Both the position numbers and the translations under genes were made by a program. 64,000 bases of DNA, from positions 120,451,812 to 120,515,811 of the forward strand of contig OZ023273.1 in the NCBI GenBank assembly GCA_964007475.1, in the 5' to 3' direction. Under the pieces are notes generated by a model. It searched no databases, had not been told where the DNA came from, and saw only the letters and a program-made list of their open reading frames with translations. Below are positions 13,401 through 28,100 of this stretch, piece after piece. The DNA is from Hybos culiciformis (lineage: Eukaryota > Arthropoda > Insecta > Diptera > Hybotidae). Positions within the stretch are counted from its first letter, which is position 1. Every line of letters begins with the position of its first letter.

Positions 13401-16400
13401 GAATCCTATTTAAATTTTTTGGTAAATTTAATCAATTACGTAATAGAAAGGCACCTTAAATCACTTAGACAAAAATACTTAAGAAAATTTCCCGTTTTAA
13501 ATAAATTGAGCTTGACGTATTTATGAAAATACTATAAAAGAAAATTAACTTAAGTATAGCGTGAATTGCGTCACATAATCTAATCGTTTAATAAATTGAA
13601 TAATAATTTTGTTTTGTAAGTGGATATTTACATAAATTACTTACGTCAAAACAATAAATTACGTAATGAAATTTTTAGTTCATCTCTGATCCAAGTTTTG
13701 TTGGATTTAGTTTCCTATTGGATTACAGTTTGTTTCCGGGTTATTTCAAAAGTAAACAATAATGACAACACTAACTCACTTCATTACCAATAGCTATCAT
13801 AAAAAGAATCTAACATTCTTACGATCGCTAGCAAGCAAAGGAGTTGTGGTCTCAAGATTATAAAAACAATTTATTTGCGAACAATAATAAGAAGTGGAAT
13901 ACAATATTACATTGTGGCATCATATAATAATTAATAATATAATAAATAATCTAGTTATTTTTGTATGTTTTATGTTTCAAAATAATTTATATTAAATCAG
14001 ATAGCTTTTTGCTTTAAAACGAAATTGTCGATGTTTTATAAATTATTATTAATAAAATAATTTATTTAAATATTAAAATAATTTTTATAATTCATCCCAC
14101 AACATAATAGTAATTATAAAACTTCAAGTTAACAAAATGTATCTTAACATAAAACTCCTATATTAACTTCAAAATCTTGAAGATACTTCCAATGTACGTA
14201 TTATACTATTAGTGTACTATTATAGATAAGTTTTTAATATACATACATTTATTCTGATTATTTTAATTATTTTTTAATTGCCTTGTAAACAGAAATTTCC
14301 AAAGAAATTCTAATAAAAAAAAAATTGGTTTAAAAGTTTAGATTTTTTTTAAGCAATTTATTAAAATTTAATTAATATACGAATTAAAAAAGATTAAATT
14401 TAAAACTTTTAAGGGATTTATTTAATCAAAATATATTCATAAATATAAAATTTTTACCTATATCTTTCATAAATTTTTAAAAATTTCATAATTATAGCAA
14501 AGAACCTCGTAAGAATGTAATTCAGAATAAAAGGATTTCCATTGGCATGGATTTATTGAATTCTAATTACATTAAATCGAATTTTAAAGCATCAGGTTTT
14601 TTTTTTTTAAATTCAAGTAGTTAGGCTAACAAACTTAGTTATGAATATTTTTTTGTTATTTAGGATATGAACAATAAGTGAAATTATTAGACATTAGTGC
14701 ATATACATATTTTTAAATAAAATTAATGAAATATAAATACAAATTTAATGGAGTGTTGTGTAACCTGAAAGTGTATATGATTGAAAAACTTGCTATCATT
14801 TTAACACAATAAAACAAAGATATTTAAAAATATTTTTATATTTTTTGACACTTTGTATATGCGATAGGTGGCAAGTTTTGAATCAATACAATACCCAGCT
14901 TAATTTTTCCACCATATTTATTTTGTTGACATACTGAAAATATATTTAAAAAAAAAATTTGGAATCGATAAAACGCAAGTGATATTGAAGGGTAATTTAA
15001 TATTTTTTTTAAAATGAGTTTGTAACAAAAATAAAAACAATAAAAAAACTTTTACGTTTTTATTTTCAATATAAGAAGTATTAAGTTAAGTAAGTATATT
15101 ATGTATATACGTATACTGCAAAATATATTTAAGCACATATTTTACATTATATTGTAAGTATATTATATAATTGACATAATGTTAAAAATGGGTATAATAA
15201 AAAATACCGAATGTTTTCTGGCGCAAATGAATTGTTGGAGGAAAATAAAACTTTTTGTGAACTTTAAATTAAAAAAAAAAAAATTATTTTTATCTTAAAA
15301 ATTTTATTGTATGTGGTTTTTAATATAAAGAACATAAGGAAATTGTAATTAAAGTTTCCATCATTATCTAAGCAAATATTATAATAAATCTACGAACTTC
15401 ATTATGATCATGGAACAAAACTAAGCAAATTGAAAATATTCAAATTTTGTTAATCCATTTCATAGAAATTCCAATCAGATGACAAATACATTCTTAGTTT
15501 ATTGTTATACTAATTAGAAGTTAAAAGTTCAATTATGTAAAAGACTTAAAGATTAAAACCATCTCTTAGTTAGAGGGTCTATCTTATAAATATTTTCATA
15601 ATATCTGTTTATAAAGCATTAAAAAAAACAATTTATACCTATACTTGTAGACTAATAAAATTGGCGTATAATAGTTTTGATGTAAACACATGCAATAAAA
15701 AATTATTGTTCTGTTCATTTTTAATTAACAATTGAATAAATATTTGATAAGATGTTAGATAAAAAAAATAAAAAAAAGAACATACATATTTAAATATTTT
15801 ATTGTGAAAAAATATTAAATAATTTATTAATGTGACTTTTTTTTTCAAAATTTTTTTTTTATTAAACAATATATTTAAGCAACTATCTTACGTAATACCA
15901 TAAACTTAAAGATTTTATTGATCTACTTATTTACGTCATATAGCAAATAAAATACAATATTTAATGTATATACTTATGTGTATACTTTTATGTATAATAA
16001 TAAAATCATTGAATCTACAATTTTAGTTAGAAAGGATACTATTCTGTGTAGTAAGTTAAAGAAGTATAATTTATTTTAAAAATATAAAATTGTTATGACT
16101 TTCATATTAGCGTAAAATTTCATGACAAAAAAGTCATTTATATTGTAATAAGATTAAACTTGAAAGACACACTTTTCTTCTCTATTTATTTACTGATGAC
16201 AGTTAAACTTAAAATATCTTTTATTAAAATCCTTATAATACAATTTGTAGCAAAGAAAATATTCCACCCTGATGGAAAGAGGAATTTTTAATAAATAATG
16301 TTGTTGATGAAAAATCATCGAGTTCATGTAGTTCAAAATAGTTCATTCAAATTCACTGTATCTTGAGATCTGATTATTTTATTATATGTATATTGAATTG

Positions 16401-17396
16401 AATTAATTTTAAAACTATTGAACTATATAACATATTTCAACATGCTGCGAACATTACTGTCTTTTTTATCGCCAAATAATTAAGCATATTCGAAGAAGTC
16501 TTAATCCATTTTGTTTTCTTTAAGTTGCATAATGATATTTCGAAGACCATAATTTCCGAACGAATAAACTTTCAATTATTATTTGCTGATTAATTCACGA
16601 AAGTTACTCATTCCGGCAGCTATACTATTTTATTGATTTTCATATAAATTATTCAATTTTAAAATTTTCGCATTTTCAATCTTCGTCTGGTTATGTTTAA
16701 AAAAAGAAAAAAAATGTAAAATTAATTTTTTTTTTTTTTTCATATTGAATCAGGTGAACAAATGGAATAAATAAAATGGATTTCAGTTTGAAATTAATGG
16801 ATATCAAACCTTTACAACAAAATTTTTATTGTACATTCTTATACATATATACCTACCTACTTTACTTATATATATTTTCTTTTTTATTGGGAAAGGGACA
16901 AGAAAAAAAAAGAAGAAGAAAAACTATGGGTATAAATATTTAATGAAATTTATATTATTCATTTTTCTTTCTTTTTTTTTTTTTTTTGGTTTTTCTTGTA
17001 TTTTATATATATACCTATACTTTGACTTGTGTTTTTTTGTTTTTTTTTTTTTTTATTTATTTATTTTTCTCTGGGGGCGCACAAGTAAATAAGGTTTAAA
17101 GATTTTCGGTATATGCTTTATTGCATAAAGGATTAATTTAGATTTAACGTCATGAAAAGGAAAATAATAAATAATTATATAAAAAAAAATAAAAAAACAA
17201 AAAAACAAATAAATTGTAATAAAATTTTTTTAATAACAAAAAAAAAAACAAAAAGGATACAAAAAATAAATATGTGATTTTCTTCCTTTTCGTGTGCTTT
17301 TTTTCTTTGGGAAACATTTTTTTATTGTTTACTTTTAATGCGATTACAAATAAATGATAAGTGTTTGTTATAAAAACATTAACAAAGCAATATTAT

Positions 17397-17465
<69 letters not shown>

Positions 17466-20400
17466 CTTGAAAATAACAATAATAAAAAAAAAATACAAAC
17501 TATTTTTTTTCTTTGAATACAAAAAGTAATATTTGGGTATAATATATATTTTTTTTTATGTAATTCCAATAAAAGTAAAATTACATATAATTTTGAATCT
17601 ATAACTTACATCATTTATATGTAGTAATAATATTGGAATTATAATAATATAACGATGATTTGAAAAATTTTATAATAATAATATTTATATTTATAAAGAA
17701 AAAAATATCAGCCAGTTTATTAAAATCAAAACTATATAATGTAGTTATTCCATAAAAATATGTTAAATAAAATTATATTTGTAAGTAGGTAAACAATTTT
17801 TTTATTATTAATAAATTTGATTGCTATTACAAAAAATTCCAGCTGCGTTGACATTCGGTATAATTATAATTTCAAATATTCTCAGTTCATAGTTATTCAA
17901 TATAAACTAATTAAGTGGATAGTAAATGTGAAATGAAAACAACAAAATTATGTTGATTCTTTAATATTGGACAACAACAAAATTCAATAATCTTTCAGTA
18001 AATTCAAGTAAATTGTGTATATTTTTAAAGATTTCATTTGTTTTAAATTACTAAGTAAGTATCTTTTTCACTGTTTTAAAACTTGAAGAATTTAGTGTTT
18101 GAAAAATCATGTCAAAATTTTTGCTAATAGCAGCTTAGAAATTTTTCTGCCAATGTGCAAATTAATTTCAAATTCATTGAATTTAAAAATGTTTAACTTT
18201 TCTGTTCAACTTTGGGATTTTTAATTAATTTTTGTGTTGGAAATTCACGTAGTTGTTTGATTAAATGTTATTGGCAAAAAATTTAATAATTTTGAGATTT
18301 TTCATTACACTTCAGAAACTGAAAATTATTGTTGGCCGCTACATTTTTAGATATTATATATACCGGAAATTAATATTTGTTGTCTTGTAATAGAATGTGC
18401 ATTCTTCTAATATTATTGTACTGAAACTGAATATTAAAATTATAAAATATCAGCTTTTTTTAGGATAGAATTTTTTTTTATTGATATCTAATATATAAAA
18501 ATGAAAATTCTCTGTTTCTCTGTTTCTCTGTTTCTCTGTCCTCTGTCCTCAATCACGCCTAAACCGCTGGACCGATTTGACTGAAATTTTGAACTTAAGT
18601 ATCATTGGGGCCCGAGATGGTTATAGGGTACTAGAAATTTTGATCCGAGACCCCGGCGGGGGCTACCTTAGAAGCCGGTTTTGACATTTAGGTATATTCC
18701 TATAAAATGTTGTAGCGTTGGACCCGAAAAGCCTATTTAAAAAGCTGGATGTTGACAGGCCCCAGACCGTCCCAGGGCTCAATTGGGGGGCTATACAACA
18801 AATTTCGAAATTTTTTTTTTGGTCTCCGACGGGGGGCTACCTTAGAAGGCGGTTTTGCAATTTAGGTATTTATTATAGCGTTGGGTTGGACCCGAATCGA
18901 CTATTTAGGAGACTGGATGTGTTAAGGCACCGGGGAAGTGGCTATTTAACAAATTTTGAAATTTTGTTTTTTTTGGTGCATAAAATTTAATTTAGGTATA
19001 TTCCGATAAAATATTATAGCGTTGGACCCGAATCGACTATTTATAAGACTGGATGTGTTAAGGCACCGGGGAAGTGGATATTTAACAAATTTTGAAATTC
19101 TGTTTTTTTAGTGCACAAAATCTGGATTAAAGTGTTTTGATATAAATATAAGTTCGGAACTACCGTGCGAAGCCGGGTATTTCGACTAGTTTAACATAAA
19201 AACAGATGGGAGAACTTTATCTTCAATTTCAATGACAAACGAAAATAAAATGGAAAAAAAAAATTGCTGTTAAGTATTTTTTTCTTTCACAAAATTTCGA
19301 ATTTAAGATTTCTTGAGAACTTTACACGAAAAAAAAAACTAATTTAAGTTTATCGACTTTTCAATTTTGCATATAAATTATTATTATTATTTGTCTTTTT
19401 TTTTTACTCTTTTTCTACACAATTCTAAATGCAACAGTTGCTTTATAATATGTTCACTTTATATAATGTATAGATTTGTAGATATATACAATGTAAGTAT
19501 AGATGAACAGATTATATTTTAGCACAATATAGAAAAAAAAAAACGATATTAAATTATATTATATTTATAGTCGTGTGGTGAAAAATATTTTTATTCCGAA
19601 ACACTATAATATTATCACTATATGTATTTTAGGATGTACATGTTCAATATAGTACTTACATACATATGTCAAGCATATTATATACACATACTTTTTTTTA
19701 TGAATTTAAAGAGATTTTTGTTCTTCGAAAGGAAATTTTTTCCATGGTTCAGTTTTCTCCTTTAAGTTAGGAATATTACTTTTTTGTTAGGTGGAAAATT
19801 TCAACAGATAAAATATAAAATCCTTAAAATAACGTGATATTATGATCTGTAATAAATTGGTTTTGCTTTGTAATGTTTTTTTTTTTTTTTTTTTTAATTC
19901 AATTCTGTTGAATAAGGAATTCATTGTTGAGTTGGTACAAAATTTTTGGAAAAATTTTTCATCTGAATGTGGCATGATAAAATTTTGTATTTAATAAAAT
20001 GTATATAATTTTGCTTTTTAGGCATTATTCTTAATCTTTTATTTCATTACACTTTTAGTTTTATCTTCATCATCACATCTTTTACTTTTTTTTACTTATT
20101 AGCACATCTTTAAGCAGAAAGCTAAAATTTTTATGTTTTGTATTTAAAATAATATTTATCTTCAATTGTTTTTCTGAAATTTGACAAAATTATATTGTTT
20201 AAATATGGAGAAGTATGGAAAAAGTATATGTATATATTTAACATTTATATTAATCGTTATATAATTATAATATAAGACTTCACAATTTTGAGAAGCATAT
20301 TGTTTTGTATCAATTTGTTGTTTTAGCAATGCGAGTTCATGAAAATAAAATTATTATTATGACAAATTTTCTATTAATAAATCATTTTTATTTTAAGAAG

Positions 20401-23400
20401 GTCTTGCAATAAAAAAAAAATTTAATAATCAGGTTTCTTGAATTTTAAATAAACTGTCCAAAGATCTGCATTTCTCGATGTGATATATTGTACAAATTTC
20501 TCAATTCAAAGTACCTACAAGTTGATTCTATTACAATAAGTTTTAAACATACTACACCTCAATTTGATATTCATTATCATCTCGCATAAAAATAACACAG
20601 TTTGCACAATTCATCACTGTTTTTACATTAATCTTCTTAGTATCATATATTTTAAGAATATGTGATAAGTTTATATGAATGTAAAAATATAGAATATACA
20701 TAAAGGCTTATTTTTGTAGACTAAAGAAAAAAAAAGCAAGTTTAAAATTTATATTATATAGGTACGCAAAAGAAAATAAGATTATTAAATTATTTTCATT
20801 CGATTAAAATTTTATTTGTTTGTTTACGTGTTTTCGATATTAAATTATGAACACGAATCATTTGTTTTTCTTTTTCCTTACATTATTTCTTTAATATATT
20901 CTACAAAAAAAATCCTAGTGAAACATTTTATTATATGTATTATTATTTTATTTTAAGCTTTTATCCAGGTTATTGAAATGAGAACAGAATATTTATATAC
21001 TCGTACATACTTTTAAAAAAATAAAAATTTAAAACATAAGATTTGTGAATATTTTTATATGTGAGTATACTCACATAAACATGATGTCCCTTTATACATT
21101 ATTAACTATATATATAGTTAGTAAAATTAATGATGTGTTTCAACAAATGTAATTAGACCCGGTTTAAAAGTATTAGCTTTACAAATAAATATTATGTTTC
21201 CATTCAGATAATTTTATTAGCATTAAAACGACATTATTATTATTATTTCAGGAAGTTTGTAAATTGTTTGTGAAACAACAATCAATTAATTCAAGTGGAC
21301 AAAGAATTTACAGCCGAAAAATCTATATACAGTATATCGATAATAAAAATAAAACAAATTATATATTGTGTTTTTTTTTGTAGTAAAACATTATATTTCA
21401 AAATTAATGAAATTAGTCAATTTTTACGATATAATTTTATTTGTAATCTGAGAAAAAAAAACAAGAAAATTTAGAAAAGGAAAAAATTTTGTTGGGGATA
21501 TCAATTTATTTTTCTTAAAGAATTATAGAAATAAGGATTTCATTCGCTGCCTTCAGATAAAAAATGAATATTTTAATAATTGAATTAGTTGATTATTTTT
21601 AAATATGAGAATTTCTTCTTCTTTTCATCATCAATTCAGCTAATTTTCTTAAAAAAAAAAAAAAATTTATTAAAAAGCTTTTGCAAGTGATTTTACAAAT
21701 AAATTATATAATTCGATTTTTTATAAAAATAATTTATTCGAATTGTATTTAAGAAGTTTATATTACATATAGGCAGGCCCAGGAAGAAGGGGATCAGGAG
21801 GGACTGCAACAACATTATACAAAATGGATCAAAGAAGTTTACTTCGTACTTTTACGAACGCAATAATTAACTAACTCCACAATATTATGATTTCATTCTT
21901 GTGGTTGATTATTATGTTTCAAAATCTTAGTGAAATATTTATTATGCTTTGAGTTGTAACATAAGTTCAAATTATTATATAAAAGAGTTTATTAAGCACT
22001 AGTTAATATTTGGTACTTAATACTTAGTAGTATTTCACGTTTTCAAAAGTTTAAAGTAAAATTCATATTTCACAGGCCCTGCGATGTGGGTACATTTATT
22101 AAACTATGGTTTTATTTGCTTAAAAATGTCTTTAAAAAATACTATCTTCGACAATTTAATGTATTTTTGGTGAAGTATATTTTCAGATGCAAACATCAAA
22201 AATTGGTTTTTTTTTTATGAAACAAAATTATAAAAACAAATATATTTTTTAACGGCCATATGCTTTATTTAAGTTCACTTATATTTTATTCTTTTGGCGG
22301 ATTGCCATTATTTCAATTATAAAATCTCTTTATGCCAATGTTCCACAAAAGACAATATCAATATTTATCGAAGATTTATAAAAAAAAAAAAAACTATAGA
22401 TACAATATATAATGTATGTATTGTGTATTTACATATGTACACAATGTATACATGCATAAATATTTTTATTTTTTTTTGGCACTAAACCAATTCCACCAAA
22501 AAAAATGCTAACGTTCCATGTACACGCCATATATTTTTTTAAATGTATATTTTTTCAGGATAACAAATAAAAAGGAAAATCGTGTTATAATTGTACAACC
22601 TGTTACGCGTTTTCTTTATTGTCTGTATTCATTTTCTATTTTATGGTTTATTCAATTAATGTTAAATTTACTTTTCTATAAAAATAATCATTTGCTGTGA
22701 TTATGTTTTTTTATTTTTATTTTTAAAACTTCAGGCAAAAAAAAAGAAAAACAAATAAATAGGAAATAGATAAGGTTTGGGTAAAGTTTGGTATTATAGA
22801 TAATTTTTTTATTTTTTTAACTATTCTATAATTTATTCAAAAAATAAAGTTGAAAAATATGTAGAAATAAAATACATAAATACATAATTCATATTCATAT
22901 ACAAGATCCTTACCAAAAAAAAAAAAACATTTTTGGATTGACATTATTTCCCATTTCTCATTATGTTATGTTGGAAAAAAAAAATCTTTATTTTTTATAT
23001 TTTTGAAAAGTTTTGATAGATCCCCCAGAAGACATTTAATGTGATTTAGGCATAATTTATGATTATTTTTTTTTATGCGTGTTGTTAAACTACCCTTTTT
23101 TTTTTGCAGATTAACGAATCTTTAGTATGTATCAAATTTCTTTATTTACTTCTTAATATTAAAATGGTTATAAGTATTTGGATGATGATACGGTCTTTAC
23201 AAAAATACATGAATCGCAAATCTCTGAAAATTCATCAAGTGGGTTTTTTTTTTTCATACTTCACTGTTTTTAGATAAGAACTGAATGATTGATAAGAATA
23301 AACAATTTTTTTTTTAATAAACGATAAAGGTTTATAAACCCTTAATTTCAAATAAAATATAATAAAATTATTTTGCATTTCTTGAGTAATGATATAGCAA

Positions 23401-25152
23401 ATAAATTAAAAAAAAAAAAATTTAAATAAAATAAAATATAAATAGAATAGTCGTTCAGCTTTAATAATAATAATAACTTGAATAATTAATACAGATTATC
23501 TGAAATCGAAAAACAATTTAGAGGAAAAAAAAATTCCTGAATTTCTGAAGTCAAAAGTTTCTGAAGTTGGTATATACAATCACTTCATTCAAAATCCGCG
23601 AGATCGTTCGATTTATACATCTTATTAACTTAGTCATTGATTATTTTCCTTTTATAATTGGTTGTTTATACATATTTTGTCACACTTTATTTGCTGCTTT
23701 ATTTAAAATATATTCATTATATTATTTTCATTATATCTGATGAAAATTAAAACTAATTTTCTTATTTCTATATAATACATTTTTTTATATACATAAAGCT
23801 GAAACGTTAATTTGTCTACGAAAGAGATATTTCATAGTCATACAAGCATTAATTATGTGTAAAATATTCAATTATTAACGGTTTCTGAATTAATGTTTAA
23901 ATTAGGTTAAGTTAAAAAATGATGTAGACTTTACAGAATTTATTTTTGAAAAATATTATCTTAAATTTTATTTGAAATATGTACTTAGTAACTTCTGAAG
24001 CTACAATGTTGAATATAAGTATATAATGTGAAAGAATTTTTATAAATATTATTTCGATATTTTTTTTCATTTTTATAAGAGTAAACTAAGGCTAAAGAAA
24101 TTAGTGACAAGGAAAAGCTGTAAGGGGTTTTTCTTTATATTTTTATTAAATTGGGTAAAATAGAAAAGGGTTAGTATACCTCATAATATCTATAATTGGA
24201 TAGTATAAAAATAACCAAAATGTTTTATTATACACTAAAATTGAACTATAAATAATAGGCGGGTTAAAAGGCTGTCACACAAATATTTTACTAGTACGTT
24301 GTGAAACATTTTTTTTTTTAATCATTAACCCGTGAGGCTTTTAATCTTAATAATATAGTTTCTTTCCCAACAAAACAATTCATATTTTGTTTTGGATAAT
24401 ACATATTTCTTTAAAATATAACAATATAGATACAATTATTTTTTAATGTTTCAATTAAACCTTCGAGCGACGACATTACAAAAAATAATATATATTATAT
24501 TATTTTCAATTCATTTTCACATAATAATAGTATGTATATACACGTTTTCTTAACTATATAAAATTATGTGTTTTTTATATAAATGATATTATATATATTT
24601 ACATTTATACTTGATTATAAAATCTTTTTGACACAAATTGTGTTAAAAAGAATTATTGGAAATTATAATAGCTTTAGGCTGTTGTTAAATAGATAATTTT
24701 ATAATGTTTTTTGTTTGTCTGCATTAATTTTTATTTAAATTAATTGCGGCTCATTATTTTTCAAGATAAATTACACCAGCAGAATATAGTCTGTCTTTAA
24801 TATATAAAATTCCCTAACAAAGTTCTCATCAGAGAGATTATTAATTTCCACATAGTCTGTTCTTATTGGTAAGGGCCATATAATTATTTTTTCAAAAAAA
24901 TATATAGTATACGGTTTATAACAACATTATTATGCATACAATCTGTGGAACAAAAATATAGAATTCACAAAGGAGAAATTAGTTAATTAACAAAATATGT
25001 ATAATGTAAATATTGAACAAATTTAGTTTATTATCGAAATATTCATGACCAAAACTATCTTTATGTCATTCAAAAAAAAAAAAAAATTATTATATAAAAC
25101 TTAATCATTTTATTGAATTATTAAAGTAAAAGCTAATTATACTTTATATACG

Positions 25153-25184
<32 letters not shown>

Positions 25185-28100
25185 GAATTATGAAGACATA
25201 ATTTTGTATGAGGCGTTGAGAGGATAAATGTTTTATATCTAGATAACATTATTTTTTTTAAATTAAATTTATTCCATACTTCTATCTTCATTCAAATAGT
25301 TATTAAATTTCAATCTTCAAATCAAACGGAGAAAACCGTTCAACTTCTAAAGACATTATGTTAAGCCAATACCAAAGGATTCTGGACTAGAGCAAATAAC
25401 CGATAGAACCAAATTTATATAATTTATTTCATTATGCTTTGTTCTGATTGATACATAGTAAAACATGTTAACATGTTTTTTACGCTTATTGGTTGTTTTG
25501 AGTTTATCTTTGACATTATTTAAAATTCTAATGCTATCAAAGATAAACATATTAAGAACCTTTGATTTTCTAACTCTAATAATAATCGCTAAAGGAACAA
25601 TAATAGGACGTGACAATCTTTTAAAATAATTTTATTTAATATTTAGTAATACATATTTTGGTTTAAAATTATTTCTACATAATAATAATGACCGACATTT
25701 TTCTTTTTAATTTTTGTTCACATTTTCTAAATGATGATTTTGTTATAAAAATTATTTTAATTAATTACATTATTAAATGATATAAGTTCACAAATAAAAA
25801 TTATTAAAGAAATATATTTTTTTATTACCAGTATGACGTCATACGCTGAAAATTATATCGTGTTCAAAAAAAAAAAAAAACAGAAAAAAAAGGAAAATAT
25901 ATTTTCATAATAATATAATACATAATCTATGTATGTAAGTGTCGTGAATTTTTCAATTATAAAAATTTATGTTTTCTTTGTGTTTCGGAATTTATTGATT
26001 TTTAAAATAAGGTTAATAGGCATGTGGATGTTTTAATAATGAAACATTTAAAGTGCTTCCACTAATTTAATATTCTTTAAAAATAATACTCGCAAGCTCG
26101 TGGCCGTGTACGTGAATTGAATAATTATCACAAATCGAAAAATTTTAAATTTATTTTTTTCCGTCTTTTTTGTTTCCTTAATAATAATGACTAGAATATA
26201 TATAGCACTTAAAGCCGTAGTAAAAGCTTAACGATAAAGAAGTGCTTAGGAAAGGAAGAACTCAAAAATTGAATATTTTATAAAATAAATGAAATGGTTA
26301 ATATTTATATTTGTGGCATATTTTTGGTATTATTTGTATTCATTGCATAAGTAATTAAGAATTTAATAATTTTAGAGTAAAATAGTTCTATTTTGCTCAT
26401 ACCTAAGTATAATCATAGATTAAGAATACAGAAAGATGGGAAGCTTCATACAACATTATTTTTGGTATTTTTATGTGAATGTGTTAGTAAAACAAAATAA
26501 AATACGTGATAATTATCAATGTATGAAACGAATTTTATTTAGTTTTACTAACACCTTCACATAAAAATACCAAAAAAGACTGAAAAAATGTTGTATGAAG
26601 CTTCCCATCTTTCTGTATTCTTAATCTATGGTATAATATAGATTTTTTAATATTGTTACGCTTACTTTTAATAATTTCTGTAAGCTTAATGCCGAACAAT
26701 GAGAGTAGAAAAAAATTTTCTTTGGTTTTTTATACCTATAAAATATTTATTAAAGTAATTTTTAAATTAATATTTTATTAAGACAATTGCTATATTTTTA
26801 TTTTTATTTATAATATTCAAATTTTTATTCATAAAAACTCATAAAATAAACAGTCCCTTATTTTTTGATAGCTATATATATACTATAATACATAATATAT
26901 ATATATGTAGATTTCTTATATATATCATTATAAAGATAAAATTAATTAAAAAGTTGAGGTATTTTCCAATTACGAATAACAGTTAAATGAAAAATTTGAG
27001 GAAATTTTTTTTTTAATTCACATTCATTATAAATTATATACTGAGGGTTTTAAGTTATCATCATTTTGATATTATTATATGTTATATATAAAAATTAATA
27101 TATAATATAAACATATAATTATTGCTCTCAATATTGTTACAGAAACACATTTTCATTAATTAAATCATAATTATTTATTCAAAAATCATTATTATTAAAT
27201 ATTTAGGAAGTGAACGCATAAAATTTTAATGATCAATTTTCAGAAACAAAAATAATTATATAAAATTAAATTTTTATAAAATTGAGACTTTTTTTTTATG
27301 TATATAATGACTAAAATTGCACATTCAATAAAAAGGGTTAATTTTATCATGAATCCTATAATGTTAGGAGGGTAGAATTGATATTTGGTCAATTATAGTA
27401 TAGATACAATATAGATAAACATAGAAGTAAACAATAGTGACACAATGTAAACTATAATCATCAGGAAATTTGACTTGATTTATTTCTAAAAATTTACAGG
27501 CACAATTATTATATTTGTGTTTTTCTTTAAAAAATGAAATGTTTTTATTTTTAATTTAAAAGAAAACTCAAATTGTGTAAATAAATTTTTAGAAATAAAT
27601 CAAGACCAAGACAAGAAAGTCAAAAATTTTATACTTATACGATGTGAAAGACAACTTTTAGATCTAGTTGCAAACATTGAGACTATAGCTCAGATTAAAC
27701 AAAATTATACGAAATTTGGTATAATTCTTTAAGCAAGGCACTAAAATATTGAGTTTTTTAACAACAACAAAATAAATTTCTTGGAAAATTTTGTGTTTGT
27801 ATAAATATGGTAGACATTTTTAGAAAATGTTAAATGAGGACAAAAAACAATATCAAAAATAAATAGAATATGTACATAAAAAATCTGTATCATAAATTTT
27901 AGATATTACAAATTTTTAGAAAATGATTTTAATTAATATTATGATGTTATTCTATTTAACCACAAGCATTATGAAGTAAAATCACGTCAGATATATCTAT
28001 CTGATAAAATGATAAATAAAACTGTTTTTTATTGGTTTAAAAAAATTTAATATTTGTTTTACATGAATTCATTTTAATAAAGTTAATTAAAAAATCTGAA

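Noticed and set aside
16829..17092. 87-codon plus-strand frame
   Set aside because: Made of poly-T and TATA runs giving F/Y/I/L repeats; no evidence of coding.
17400..17463. CRISPR-like or satellite array
   Set aside because: A simple ATT microsatellite; no spacer-repeat structure. No CRISPR or bacterial defence genes occur in this eukaryotic sequence.
18718..18990. 90-codon frame with internal repetition
   Set aside because: It only reflects the tandem units of the Helitron-like element read in one frame; the unit is not a multiple of three throughout and no known protein is encoded.
25356..25616. Minus-strand frame, considered as a mitochondrial insertion
   Set aside because: No mitochondrial protein or rRNA segment could be matched.
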